Of a stretch of 55,182 nt of DNA, positions 34,886 to 44,598 are shown one piece after another. Within the stretch, counting starts at the first letter, position 1, and every line of letters starts with the position of its first letter. The DNA is from CAYLUN01 sp964386865 (lineage in GTDB: Bacteria; Verrucomicrobiota; Kiritimatiellia; RFP12; UBA1067): contig CAYLUN010000031.1 in NCBI GenBank assembly GCA_964386865.1, forward strand, positions 1 through 55,182, given 5' to 3'. Both the position numbers and the translations under genes were made by a program. The notes beneath the pieces are model-generated. The model was given only the letters and a program-made list of their open reading frames with translations, did not search any database and had not been told where the DNA came from.

Positions 34886-34919
34886 GACTGCCGTTCTCCC
34901 ACGTTCCATCTTTCCGAGG

Positions 34920-35678
34920 CTAGCTCCGGCTCTCCGGACGCTCGCCTCGCTTCGCCAAAATAGCCTCGACGGCCGGGACGTCTTCAGGCGTGTCCACGCC
35001 CACGCCCAGCTCCTCGGTCTGGATCACCGCGATCCGCCCGCCCAAATACAGCGCCCGCAGCTGCTCCAAGCTCTCCGTCTTCTCCAGCGCGCACGGCGGC
35101 TCGCCCACCAGCCGCTTCAGGAACGACCCCCGGTAGGCGTAGATGCCGAGGTGCCGCAGGTACAGCCCAGCGGCCAAATCCGGATCGCCGTCGCGGCGGC
35201 ACGGAATCGGCAGGCGCGAGAAATACAGCGCCCCGCCGTCGCGGGCCAGCACAACCTTCACCACCGTGCGGGCCTCGAGGTCGCGCATCGACCGTATCGG
35301 GCAGGCCGCCGTCGCCATCGCCCAGCCCGGGTCGTCCCGCATGCGAGCGGCCAGCGCGTCGATCAGCGCCGGGTCAATCAGCGGCTCGTCGCCCTGGATG
35401 TTGATCACGATATCCCCGTCCCCAGCCTGAGCCGCCTCGGCCACCCGATCCGTCCCGGACGGATGGTCAGGGCGAGTCATCGCCACCCGCGCAAAACCGC
35501 TCACGGCGTCCGCGATCCGCCGGTCGTCCGTCGCCACGATCACCTCGTCCAGCAGCCGAGCGCGCTGGGCAGCCTCCACAACCCACTGAACCAGCGGCTT
35601 GCCGCAGATCGGGTGAAGGCTCTTGCCCGGGAAACGCGTCGACCCCCAGCGCGAGGGAATTACGCCAATTGTGCGCAT
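34920..35678 (-). CDS. kdsB: CMP-Kdo synthetase (3-deoxy-manno-octulosonate cytidylyltransferase)
   Basis: A 252-residue enzyme that activates Kdo as CMP-Kdo. It starts IGVIPSRWGSTRFPGKSL, the nucleotide-binding loop with the conserved R-x-x-S-x-R-x-P-G-K pattern, and has IVATDDRRIADA, INIQGDEPLIDP (metal/sugar-binding) and YRGSFLKRLV with HLGIYAYR. First gene of the cluster, with a good upstream promoter; AGGAG lies about ten bases before the ATG. Confidence 0.95.
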   Translation of the reverse strand: MRTIGVIPSRWGSTRFPGKSLHPICGKPLVQWVVEAAQRARLLDEVIVATDDRRIADAVSGFARVAMTRPDHPSGTDRVAEAAQAGDGDIVINIQGDEPLIDPALIDALAARMRDDPGWAMATAACPIRSMRDLEARTVVKVVLARDGGALYFSRLPIPCRRDGDPDLAAGLYLRHLGIYAYRGSFLKRLVGEPPCALEKTESLEQLRALYLGGRIAVIQTEELGVGVDTPEDVPAVEAILAKRGERPESRS

Positions 35679-35713
35679 AACGAAAACTCTCCTGTAAGGT
35701 CGAAATCCACTCT

Positions 35714-35742
35714 ATTGTCAACGGTCCGCCGGGGCGTGTCAA
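35714..35742 (-). promoter_or_regulatory. Candidate sigma70 promoter of the kdsB-lpt-pts cluster
   Basis: On the minus strand TTGACA (35737-35742), a 17-bp spacer and GACAAT (35714-35719), 35 bp before the kdsB start. The whole 74-bp gap after the DUF3999-like gene appears to be promoter. Confidence 0.6.
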
Positions 35743-35752
35743 GGCTGTTGTC

Positions 35753-37174
35753 TCACTCCTCTGGCGCCGGCAGCCGCATGAAGGCCGCCATAACCGCCAC
35801 GCCGAGCGCCACGATCGCCAGCGTGACCGCCGCCGGCAGGAACCAGGGCCTGTCGGAAAGCCATGAGCGGCCCCTGGAGCCGCGCCACACGGGGTTCTCC
35901 CGCCAGCCGCCCAGCGCCTGCGCCCGAACCGTCCGGTAGCCTTTTCGCAGCAGCACGCGGATCTCCTCCGGCTGATACCCGCACCCTTCAGCCGCCGGAT
36001 CGCCCGCCAGCAGCGTGCGCGACTCGCCTGCCCCGTACGGAAAAACCACCCGGTAGTCAGACCCCGCGCCGCCCGCGACCTCGAGGGCGGCGGCACCGCC
36101 CCGATCTGCCAGGACGAGGCAGTAGCACGCGGCGCGCGACTCCGGAAACGTGACCTCCAGCCGCTCCTGCTTGAAATCCCTGAAAACGATGCGCGACACC
36201 GTCCCCGCCGCCGTCTGCCGCCACTCGGACAGGCCCATCCGCGCCGGCGCATCCGACTGCTCCAGCAGCACGTAGGCCTGCCGCAGGATGCTCGCGGGCG
36301 ACCGCAGGACAACGCGCTCCAAGGGCATGCGACCCGCAGCAAAACAGATCAGCCGCGCGTCCGGGTAGCGGGCCTTCAGCTCGCGCGGGATGTCGGCCAC
36401 CACGCGCACCTCGCGCGCGGACAGCGGCCGCGCGTCGCGCACCCACCGCGCCTGCTCCGCCCACCCGTCCACCCCGTCGATTCGGAACGGCCTCATCGCC
36501 TCGACAAGCCTCCGCTCGATGCTCCGCGCCACCCCCCCTGCGTCGGACACCGTTGTGACGGCCGACTCCGCGCCGACCCGCATGTCGTCCATCTTGTCGA
36601 CCGTCAGCCGCAGGTGCCGCCCCTTAAACGCCGGCAGGCCGATCTCGCTCTGGTGAAAGTCCGCATGGCTCGACAGGTCGACAATCTGCGCGGCCTCCAC
36701 GGCTGCCGCCCACGTCGCGCCGTCGTCGGAAACCTCCACCGCAACCTGCCGAACGTAATCTTTCAGCGGCGACCGGATCGCCACGCCGCACAGCGGCGCC
36801 GCCTCCCGCGCCGCCGCATCAGCCTCGCGCTCCAGCGTCACGCGCAGCCGACGCCCGTCCAGCTCCTCGGCCTTGACCAGCCGCAACCCGACGGCCTGCC
36901 GCACGCGCTCCTGGCGCTCCTGTGTGACGCACTCCACCAGGCACGGGACGGCCTCGCCACGCTCGGCCCCTACGATCCGTATGTCGGCCAGATCCGTCCG
37001 CGTCGCCGCATACACCTGCGGCGTCAGCAACAGCTCCGCCAGCTCTTCCTGCGCAGAGTCCGGCAGCCGCAGCGGAAGCGTGTACCGGAAGCGCGCGGAC
37101 TCGCTCCCCGCCCAAGCGCCGCCGCACACCGCTAGCCAGATGGCGCCTATCCACCGCCAAGCCTCTCGGGTCAT
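35753..37174 (-). CDS. DUF3999-like exported protein
   Basis: A 473-residue exported protein: signal peptide (about 1-23, WIGAIWLAVCGGAWA), a long beta-rich body with repeated R/V-rich strands (RYTLPLRLPDSAQEEL, VAVEVSDDGATW, GRHLRLTVDKMD, QERLEVTFPESRAACYCLVL), and a C-terminal membrane helix (about 442-465). The order and composition fit DUF3999, a family regularly coded with a DUF2339 partner, which is the adjacent upstream gene, overlapping by four bases. Function unknown. Confidence 0.7.
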   Translation of the reverse strand: MTREAWRWIGAIWLAVCGGAWAGSESARFRYTLPLRLPDSAQEELAELLLTPQVYAATRTDLADIRIVGAERGEAVPCLVECVTQERQERVRQAVGLRLVKAEELDGRRLRVTLEREADAAAREAAPLCGVAIRSPLKDYVRQVAVEVSDDGATWAAAVEAAQIVDLSSHADFHQSEIGLPAFKGRHLRLTVDKMDDMRVGAESAVTTVSDAGGVARSIERRLVEAMRPFRIDGVDGWAEQARWVRDARPLSAREVRVVADIPRELKARYPDARLICFAAGRMPLERVVLRSPASILRQAYVLLEQSDAPARMGLSEWRQTAAGTVSRIVFRDFKQERLEVTFPESRAACYCLVLADRGGAAALEVAGGAGSDYRVVFPYGAGESRTLLAGDPAAEGCGYQPEEIRVLLRKGYRTVRAQALGGWRENPVWRGSRGRSWLSDRPWFLPAAVTLAIVALGVAVMAAFMRLPAPEE

Positions 37175-39639
37175 ACGCCCTCCCGGCCGCCCCCGGCGGC
37201 CCCCTTGAACACATCCTGATTGCGCAGGTACGCGTACGCTGCCAGCAGCAGCACCCCGCCCAGCACGCCGAATGCGATCAGCCGGTAAAGCACGTCCGAT
37301 CCAGCCAGGTCCGCCAGAAACACCTTGGCCACCGTCACCGAAAAGAGCGCCAGCCCCGCCAAGCGCAGACCGCGCCTCGCAAACCTCAGCCCGCCGACCA
37401 GCAGGCTCAGCCCGTAGCAGGCCCAGACCACGCTCACCGACCAGCCGCGGAACCCCGGCACATAAGCCGTGCAGCAGGTGGCGGCCTCAAACGTGAGATA
37501 CAGGAAGCCGGCGATCAGCGCAGACCGCAGCAAAACCCGGCGGAGCCCGTCCGCGCCAGAGGCCCCCGCGCCGAGCGACCGCCGCACCCCCAGCAGGACA
37601 GCCAGACAGGCCGCCGTCGCGAGCAGGCGCGGCAGCGCCGTCGACGCGGTGAACGCCGCCGCGTGGCTCAGCGTGTCCAGCTCCGGCCACGACGCGCCCA
37701 GCCAGCCCCAGATCAGCCACTGCGCCACCACGAGAGCCGCCGCCGCCGCCGCCAGCCTTCCGAACACGCGCTCCGACAGGCGGGGCCGCGCCGCCAGCAG
37801 GTGATACGCGAACAGCGCCCAGGCCACCGTCACCGCGGCCCACCTCGCCGACGGCGCATACACCGACGACACCGCAACTACCTCGCGCGTGACGTAGAAG
37901 ACCAGCCCGGCGTAAAAGACCGCCGCGAAAAACACGAGCGCGCTGCCGAACGCGCCCTCGCCGCGCATGGACGCGTCGCCGACCCCCTTCCGCGCGGCCG
38001 CCGGCGACGCGCCGAACAGCCTCCAGCCCGCGAACAGCGCGGCGATCGGCACGGCAAACTCCACGGCGCGGTCCTTTAGCCCGAGCAGGTAAGAGCCGGA
38101 CTCCGGCAGCACGAACAGCGATCGGTCGAGCAGCCCCGCCGACAGACGCACGAGCACGACCGCATAGCAGCCGAGCGCGCCGAACAGCAGCATCCGGCTC
38201 TCGAGCCTCCGCGCGAGCCCGAGCAGCGCGACCGCCTGCAGCGCGAACATGGCGGACAGCACGTGGCCCGTGAACAGCAGAGGAAGCGCAAGCCCGAGGA
38301 AAATCACGGCCAGCGCGATGAAGCCCGAGATCAAGACGCGGTCGAAGCGGCCCCGCAGCAGAAAGAGCCAGATGTGCGCCACGTAGAAGGCGGCCAGCCC
38401 AAGCACAAACACCGCCAAATACAGCCGCTGAACCGGGCCGTAGCCGATGAGCAAGGCGCCCCCGCCCAGCGTTACTGCCGCGTTCACGAAGAGCGCGGCG
38501 ATCTCCACCGGCGTCGCCGTGATCCGGCACCGCACCGAATAGATGAAGAGCGCCGTCGAGTAGATCGCGAAAAACGCGCAGAGACAGGCGATCTCACAGG
38601 CCGTTCCGCCTCCCGCACGCCACCCGCACCGGTCGCCTGCTGCGCCGAGAAACAGAACGCTGTTGAATACCAGGCTGAGCCACGTCAAGATCGGCCACTG
38701 GCGCCGTACGGCAACCCCGGCCATGCCCAGCGCGAGCAGCGTGAGATACGCATAGAACAGCGGCAAATCCGGGTGCGGCGTCTGCAGCATCAGCGGCGTC
38801 GCATAGCCGCCCAGCGCGCCGAACACCGCGATCGACAGCGCCTCCAGGCGAACCGCCAGCACCACCGCCGAGGCGGTCACCGCGGCCATGCACGCGAACG
38901 ACCACGTGACCGGCATCAGGTGAAACAGCATGGACGCCGCAAAGAAGGCGAAGTAGAACATCGCGAGTCCGCCGCCGACAAACCCCTGCCCCAGCATCTG
39001 GTAGCGCCTGCACAGGCAGCGCAGCCCCAGCACGACGAACGCCGCCCCGCACACGAGCGCCAGCGACACGCGTCCGGCCGGACCCAGCAGCCCGCGCGCG
39101 ATCGAAAGCTGGAGCCCGAACCCCACCGCGATGACCCCGCTCAGCACGCCCACACGCACCAGCCACGTCGTCGCGATCGCAAACTCGGCCGACAGGCCGG
39201 GCCGGCGGAACTCCTCGCCCACGACGATCCAGCTCCACATCCGGCGCAGCAGCCGCACCCCGGCCGCGTCCGCATCCGGCTTCGGCTGGGCGGCGGGCGC
39301 AGGCGCCGCCGCAGGCAGCGGCTGAACGTCAGGAACCCTGGGCGGCGCAACGGGTGGCGCGGCCAACGGCAGAACAGGCGCGCGCGGCGCCGCGACAGGC
39401 AGTGCGGGCGCGCGCGGCGACGCCACAGGCAGTGCGGGCGCGCGCGACGCAGCCGGCTCTGGCGCAGCGGCCGGCTTCTGCGCCTCCCGAGCGGCCGACT
39501 TCCGCAGCGACTCGCGGACAGCCTCTTCGAGCGACCCGACGCGATCCCTCAGCCGCCGCACGACGACAAACGTACAGATTGGCAAGACCACATACGCGAG
39601 CAGCGCGGCAATGCCGAGCAGCGCAAAGAGACCTTCCAT
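37171..39639 (-). CDS. DUF2339-family polytopic membrane protein
   Basis: An 822-residue membrane protein. Residues 5-27 form one helix, followed by a coiled stretch and a Pro/Ala-rich linker containing three copies of a RAPALPVAxP decapeptide (66-95), a short cytoplasmic link, and from about 150 onward some 20 hydrophobic segments, the DUF2339 pattern. No catalytic motif is visible. It overlaps the DUF3999-like gene by four bases. The pair is common in Gram-negatives but unassigned. Confidence 0.78.
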   Translation of the reverse strand: MEGLFALLGIAALLAYVVLPICTFVVVRRLRDRVGSLEEAVRESLRKSAAREAQKPAAAPEPAASRAPALPVASPRAPALPVAAPRAPVLPLAAPPVAPPRVPDVQPLPAAAPAPAAQPKPDADAAGVRLLRRMWSWIVVGEEFRRPGLSAEFAIATTWLVRVGVLSGVIAVGFGLQLSIARGLLGPAGRVSLALVCGAAFVVLGLRCLCRRYQMLGQGFVGGGLAMFYFAFFAASMLFHLMPVTWSFACMAAVTASAVVLAVRLEALSIAVFGALGGYATPLMLQTPHPDLPLFYAYLTLLALGMAGVAVRRQWPILTWLSLVFNSVLFLGAAGDRCGWRAGGGTACEIACLCAFFAIYSTALFIYSVRCRITATPVEIAALFVNAAVTLGGGALLIGYGPVQRLYLAVFVLGLAAFYVAHIWLFLLRGRFDRVLISGFIALAVIFLGLALPLLFTGHVLSAMFALQAVALLGLARRLESRMLLFGALGCYAVVLVRLSAGLLDRSLFVLPESGSYLLGLKDRAVEFAVPIAALFAGWRLFGASPAAARKGVGDASMRGEGAFGSALVFFAAVFYAGLVFYVTREVVAVSSVYAPSARWAAVTVAWALFAYHLLAARPRLSERVFGRLAAAAAALVVAQWLIWGWLGASWPELDTLSHAAAFTASTALPRLLATAACLAVLLGVRRSLGAGASGADGLRRVLLRSALIAGFLYLTFEAATCCTAYVPGFRGWSVSVVWACYGLSLLVGGLRFARRGLRLAGLALFSVTVAKVFLADLAGSDVLYRLIAFGVLGGVLLLAAYAYLRNQDVFKGAAGGGREGV
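39355..39444 (-). repeat. 30-bp tandem repeat coding RAPALPVAxP
   Basis: Three in-frame 30-bp units (residues 66-75, 76-85, 86-95 of the DUF2339 protein); units at 39395 and 39425 share ACAGGCAGTGCGGGCGCGCG, spaced exactly 30 bp. The unit number could vary by slippage. Confidence 0.75.
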
Positions 39640-39708
39640 ACATCCGCCTCCCGACGCTCGCGCGTCATGCGTTGTGAACCGCGCAGCCCGCTCGGCGACC
39701 GCCCCGCC

Positions 39709-42700
39709 TCACAGGCCCTGACCGCAGCACTTCTTGTATTTCTTGCCGCTTCCGCACGGGCAGGGATCGTTGCGGCCAACCTCGCGCAGGTCTTTGCTCG
39801 TGGCCATCGGCCGCGCCGCCGGCGCGCGCTCCGCTTTCTCCATCGCCTGCATGATCGCGTCGAAATTCGCAACGGCGGACTGCGGAACATCGTCCGACAG
39901 CTCGCGGCGCGACGGCGCCTGCGGGGCCTCGGTGCTCACGGTTTGAACGCCGCCCGCCAGCATGTTGATGTCCGCGTGAACCGTCTGCACATGGGGCCCG
40001 GCCGACGACGCCATCATGCGCTGCAGGTTCTGCAACGACGTGGTCGCGCGGAAGACCGAAGTCGCCACTTCGGTCTTGATGTGCGTCATCAGCTCCTCAA
40101 ACATGGAGAAGGCCTCGCGCTTGTACTCCACCAGCGGGTCGCGCTGGCCGTAGGCGCGCAGGTTCACGCCGTGCCGCAGCTCGTCCATGGCCCGCAGGTA
40201 ATCCTGCCACTGCTGGTCGATGCAGTTCAGGAAAACCGAGCGCTCCATGAACGGAAGCACCTGCTGATCCTCCAGCGAGCACTTCAGCTCGTAGGCTTCG
40301 GCCACGCGCCCGTAGATAAGCTCGGCGGCCTTGTCGGGCGCGCCTTTGAAGGGCACGACCTCCTCGGGCCGCACGGCCACGGGGAACGTGTCGCTCGCCC
40401 AGTCCACCAGCTCCTGCGGCTCGGCGTCCTTCGCGGAGGCCAGGTACTTCTCGCTCTGGGTCAGGATGAGGTCGTTGAACACGTCCAGGATGCGCTCGTG
40501 GGCGCTCTGCGACATCAGCACCTCGCCGCGCAGATCGTACACCACCGAGCGCTGCTTGTTCATCACGTCGTCGTACTCGAGCGTGCGCTTACGGATCGCG
40601 AAGTTCTGCTGCTCCACGCGGCGCTGCGCCGTCTCGACCGAGCGGTTGAGCCACTTGTGCTCCAGCGCCTCGCCCTCCTGCATGCCGAGGCGCGTCATGA
40701 TCCCCGAAATCCGATCTGAGCCAAACAGCCGCATCAGGCTGTCCTCGAGCGAGATGTAGAACTGCGACGAGCCGGGGTCGCCCTGGCGCGCGCAGCGGCC
40801 GCGCAGCTGCCGGTCGATGCGGCGCGACTCGTGGCGCTCGGAGCCGATCACGTGCAGCCCGCACGGCTTCTCGGCGAGCAGCTCGCGCAGCGCCTTTGGC
40901 CCGTTGTCATACTTGTCTTCCAGCTTGACCTGCGACTTGATCGTCGATTCCGGCACCCACACCACGCCCGCCCCGAGCTTGATGTCCGTGCCGCGCCCCG
41001 CCATGTTCGTCGCGATCGTCACCGCGCCCGGCTGGCCGGCCAGCGACACGATCTCCGCCTCGCGTGCGTGGTTCTTCGCGTTCAGCACGTTGTGCGGGAT
41101 CTTCGCCATGCGCAGCATGCGGCTGAGCACCTCCGAGGTCTCGACCGTCACCGTGCCCAGCAGCACGGGCTGCCCGTTGGTGTGGCGCTTGAGCACCTCC
41201 TCGATGATCGCCTTGTACTTCTCGCGCTGCGACTTGTAGATCTGATCGTTGCCGTCGACGCGCCGCACCGGCCGGTTGGTCGGGATCACCATCACGTCGA
41301 GCTTGTAGATGTCGTGGAACTCGGACGCCTCGGTTTCGGCCGTGCCGGTCATGCCCGCGAGCTTCTTGTACAACCGGAAGTAGTTCTGGATCGTGATCGT
41401 GGCGAGCGTCTGCGTCTCGCGCTCGATCTCCACGCCCTCCTTGGCCTCCACCGCCTGGTGCAGACCGTCGCTCCAGCGACGGCCCGGCAGCACGCGCCCC
41501 GTGAACTCATCGACGATGTACACGTGGTTCTCCTGCACCACGTAGTCCACGTCCTTCGAGTACAGGCAGTAGGCGCGCAGCAGCTGGTCCACGTTGTGCA
41601 CGCGCTCGCTGCGCACCATGAAGTCGGCCTGGATCTGTTGCTTCCGCTTGGCCCGCTCCTCGGCCGTCAGCGACGCGTCGCCGTCCAGCGCCGACATCGC
41701 GGTCACCAGATCCGGCATGACGAACATCTCGGGGTCGGACGGCGAAAGCTTCTCGCTGCCCTTGTCCGTTAGGGACACCTCGCGCGTGCGCTCATCGATG
41801 GTGAACAAGAGCGACTCGCGCAGATCGCGGGCGAACTCCTTGCGCATCTCGGTCAGCATCATGTTCTCGACCTGCTCGTGCAGCTTGCGCACGGACGGCT
41901 CTTCGATCAAATGCAGGAACTGCGTGTGCTTCGGCATGCCGTGGTACACTTGGTACAGCTTGTGCATCGCGGTCTCTTCGTCGCTGCCCTCGAGCGCCGC
42001 CTTGATCTCGGCGATCAGGCGGTTGCAGATCTCGCTCTGCTCGCGCACGAGCCGCTCCACGCGGGGCTTCAGCTCCACGTACTGGGCGGTCGACGAGTGC
42101 GCCGCCGGGCCGGAGATAATCAGCGGCGTGCGCGCCTCATCAACCAAGATGCTGTCCACCTCGTCGATGATGGCGTAGGCGTGCCCGCTCTGCACCACTT
42201 GCGCCGGCTCAACCGCCATGCCGTTGTCGCGCAGGTAGTCAAAGCCGAACTCGCTGTTGGTGCCGTAGGTGATGTCGCACGCGTACTGGGCGCGGCGCTC
42301 CGCCGGGCCCATGTGGTTCTGAATGCAGCCCACCGTGAGCCCAAGGTACTCGTAGACGTGGCCCATCCACTGCGCGTCGCGCCGCGCAAGGTAGTCGTTC
42401 ACGGTCACCAGGCGCACGTTCTTTCCGGAGAGCGCATTCAGGTAGAGCGGCAGCGTCGCCACAAGCGTCTTGCCCTCACCGGTCTGCATCTCCGCGATCT
42501 TGCCCTGATGCAGGGAGATGCCGCCGATCAGCTGCACGTCGAAAGGCACCATGTCCCAGGTCAGCTCGTGCCCGCACACCTCGCGCGACGTTCCGCACAG
42601 GCGCCGACAGGCGTTCTTGACCACGGCGAAGGCCTCGCAGAGGATGGCGTCCAGACTCTCCCCCGAAGCCACGCGCGACTTGAACTCTTGCGTCTTGGCC

Positions 42701-42825
42701 TTCAATTGCTCGTCCGAGAGCGACTGACACCCCTTTTCCAACTCGTTGATCCGATCCACCAGCGGGTGGAGCTTCTTCAAATCACGGTCGTTTTTTGTCC
42801 CAAAAAGCGTTTTTATCAGATTCAT
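39709..42825 (-). CDS. secA: Preprotein translocase ATPase SecA
   Basis: A 1,038-residue translocase motor driving export through SecYEG. Walker A is MQTGEGKTLVATLP (about 95-108), the DEAD-type Walker B region is DEVDSILVDEARTPLIISGP, the preprotein domain and helical scaffold follow, with the second motor domain motif TNMAGRGTDIKLG. The C-terminus ends with the zinc-binding GRNDPCPCGSGKKYKKCCG, so it also binds SecB-like partners or lipids. It is longer than the ~900 residues of E. coli SecA by insertions in the middle part (an extended helical region around 245-330). It stands alone: 147 bp of A/T-rich gap (including TATATTTTATAC on its strand near 42880-42893) precede it and probably contain its promoter. 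Confidence 0.97.
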   Translation of the reverse strand: MNLIKTLFGTKNDRDLKKLHPLVDRINELEKGCQSLSDEQLKAKTQEFKSRVASGESLDAILCEAFAVVKNACRRLCGTSREVCGHELTWDMVPFDVQLIGGISLHQGKIAEMQTGEGKTLVATLPLYLNALSGKNVRLVTVNDYLARRDAQWMGHVYEYLGLTVGCIQNHMGPAERRAQYACDITYGTNSEFGFDYLRDNGMAVEPAQVVQSGHAYAIIDEVDSILVDEARTPLIISGPAAHSSTAQYVELKPRVERLVREQSEICNRLIAEIKAALEGSDEETAMHKLYQVYHGMPKHTQFLHLIEEPSVRKLHEQVENMMLTEMRKEFARDLRESLLFTIDERTREVSLTDKGSEKLSPSDPEMFVMPDLVTAMSALDGDASLTAEERAKRKQQIQADFMVRSERVHNVDQLLRAYCLYSKDVDYVVQENHVYIVDEFTGRVLPGRRWSDGLHQAVEAKEGVEIERETQTLATITIQNYFRLYKKLAGMTGTAETEASEFHDIYKLDVMVIPTNRPVRRVDGNDQIYKSQREKYKAIIEEVLKRHTNGQPVLLGTVTVETSEVLSRMLRMAKIPHNVLNAKNHAREAEIVSLAGQPGAVTIATNMAGRGTDIKLGAGVVWVPESTIKSQVKLEDKYDNGPKALRELLAEKPCGLHVIGSERHESRRIDRQLRGRCARQGDPGSSQFYISLEDSLMRLFGSDRISGIMTRLGMQEGEALEHKWLNRSVETAQRRVEQQNFAIRKRTLEYDDVMNKQRSVVYDLRGEVLMSQSAHERILDVFNDLILTQSEKYLASAKDAEPQELVDWASDTFPVAVRPEEVVPFKGAPDKAAELIYGRVAEAYELKCSLEDQQVLPFMERSVFLNCIDQQWQDYLRAMDELRHGVNLRAYGQRDPLVEYKREAFSMFEELMTHIKTEVATSVFRATTSLQNLQRMMASSAGPHVQTVHADINMLAGGVQTVSTEAPQAPSRRELSDDVPQSAVANFDAIMQAMEKAERAPAARPMATSKDLREVGRNDPCPCGSGKKYKKCCGQGL

Positions 42826-42972
42826 GAATCAGCCTTGCCTTCACCGGCGGAGATGTTCCGCCCAATCATGCACAAAATGGGTATAAAATATAGCACAGCA
42901 TGACCTTGCCGTTCCAGTTCAATCGGCCCGCGAAAAAACCGGACGGCGGATTACAGCCGCTGGCCGCGTGGG

Positions 42973-44568
42973 CTAGTGCTCGATCCTGCGGGCGAGCCCG
43001 CCCGCACCGGCCAGCTCGGCCAGCCGCAGGACGGCGGCCTGCACCAGCGCGCCGACGTCGTAGAGCGCCCCGGTCTCGTCCTCTGACAAGCGCGGCACGC
43101 CGCCCTCGACCCCCGCGCCACTGAAGATGCGAGCGTGCGGAACGATCTGTCCGTCCACCTTCTGGTTGACGCAGCCGATCCCAAGCCGAGCCGCCGGATG
43201 TCCCGAGCAGGCGTTGGGGCAGCCGGAGATACGAACCTCATCCGCGACCAGACGCTGCAGCGCCTGCCGCTCCTGCGTCGCGGCGGGCAGATACCGGTCC
43301 AGCGCCTCGGCCAAGCGGTCAGCCACGCTCCGCGCGTCCACCAGCCCGATCTTGCACACCGCCGCGCCCACGCAGGTCATGATGTGCCCCTTGTACGAAC
43401 GGAACGTCAGGTCGACGTCCGACAGCTCGCCGCGCAGGCGCCCGTACACCCCCGGCAGCTGCTCCTCGCGCACAAGCGGAATGAGCACGTCCTGCGACGG
43501 CAGCAGCCTCACAGACGGCGAACCCGCGTCTGCCGCAAGCCGCGCGAGCCCGCGGAGCTGGCACGCCGTCAGGTCGCCGTACGGCACGAAGAGCCGAACC
43601 GACTGCAAGCCGTCGCCGAACCGCGTCGGCGAGACGGCCAGTGACACCCAATGCTCGTATGCGTCTCGTTCGGCAACCGCCGAACCACTCGCGAGCAGCA
43701 CCGGCAGGGACGGCAGCCCCTTGCCGTCCGCCTTCAGTCCGGAGCTGACAGCCGGGACGTCCGCGATCACCTTCGGCGCTTCCGTGGTGACGTAGTATTC
43801 CCAGAACAACCGCATGAAGGACTCCGGCCCCAGACGTTTAAGCAGGAAGCGCAGCCGCGCCTGATGCCTGTTCTCGCGGTCCCCGTGGTCATGAAAGAGC
43901 GCCACCAGCGCGAACGCCGCCTGCACCAGGCGCTCGGCAGGCAAAAACGCCACGAGGCACACACCGACCGCGCTCTCGCGGCCCAGCCCGCCGCCCGCGT
44001 ACACGCGGAAGCCCCGCCGCCCGCCGCGCACCTGCGCCACGAAGCCGAGGTCGTGGATGGCCGCCTTCAGCAGGTCGCGCTCGCAGGCGAAAAGGCCCAC
44101 CTTGAACTTGCGCGGCAGCGCGTACGCCTTCTCGCACCCGCGCATCGCCCGGTCGAGCGCGCCCGCGTACGGATACACGTCGAACGCCCCCTCCGGCGAG
44201 AGCCCGCTGTCAGCCCCCACCACCGTGTTGCGGTAGGTGTTGCCCCCTCCGCCTTTGAAAGGCCAGCCCAGGCCGTCGCTTGCCGCAACCGCGTCCAGCA
44301 CGCGCCCCGCCGGCACCTCATGCAGCTGGATGTCCTGCCGCGACGTCAGGTGCAGCGTCCCGCCCACCTCAGCCAGAATATCGGCAAACCCCATCAAGCT
44401 GGCGCAGTCGATCTGGCCGCCGTTGACGCGAACCCGGATCATGAAGCGCCCGTTGCGCTGCTGATAGATGCCGTACGGCGCCGCGACAGTCTTGAGGCCC
44501 TCCGCCGTCACGCGTCCTGCCAGATACCCGTCGAAGGCCTGCTTCAGCCCCTCATACTCGTCCATCAT
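42973..44568 (-). CDS. Siroheme 4Fe-4S sulfite reductase (ferredoxin-type, assimilatory)
   Basis: A 531-residue sulfite/nitrite reductase hemoprotein: two ferredoxin-like half-domains (TLHLTSRQDIQLHEVP is the first siroheme-binding part) and the cluster-binding cysteines in CVGAAVC (C-x5-C) and CPNACSG (C-x3-C), the usual four ligands of the coupled 4Fe-4S/siroheme centre. Its place after cysN in the sulfate cluster makes sulfite, not nitrite, the likely substrate, reduced by six electrons to sulfide. 30 bp after cysN stops. Nitrite reductase cannot be excluded from sequence alone. Confidence 0.87.
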   Translation of the reverse strand: MMDEYEGLKQAFDGYLAGRVTAEGLKTVAAPYGIYQQRNGRFMIRVRVNGGQIDCASLMGFADILAEVGGTLHLTSRQDIQLHEVPAGRVLDAVAASDGLGWPFKGGGGNTYRNTVVGADSGLSPEGAFDVYPYAGALDRAMRGCEKAYALPRKFKVGLFACERDLLKAAIHDLGFVAQVRGGRRGFRVYAGGGLGRESAVGVCLVAFLPAERLVQAAFALVALFHDHGDRENRHQARLRFLLKRLGPESFMRLFWEYYVTTEAPKVIADVPAVSSGLKADGKGLPSLPVLLASGSAVAERDAYEHWVSLAVSPTRFGDGLQSVRLFVPYGDLTACQLRGLARLAADAGSPSVRLLPSQDVLIPLVREEQLPGVYGRLRGELSDVDLTFRSYKGHIMTCVGAAVCKIGLVDARSVADRLAEALDRYLPAATQERQALQRLVADEVRISGCPNACSGHPAARLGIGCVNQKVDGQIVPHARIFSGAGVEGGVPRLSEDETGALYDVGALVQAAVLRLAELAGAGGLARRIEH

Positions 44569-44598
44569 CTCACCCCCGCGCTCGACCGCAGCCGCTTA

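Noticed and set aside
38263..40719. Plus-strand open frame across the DUF2339 and secA region
   Set aside because: It crosses two well-supported minus-strand genes and has shadow composition.
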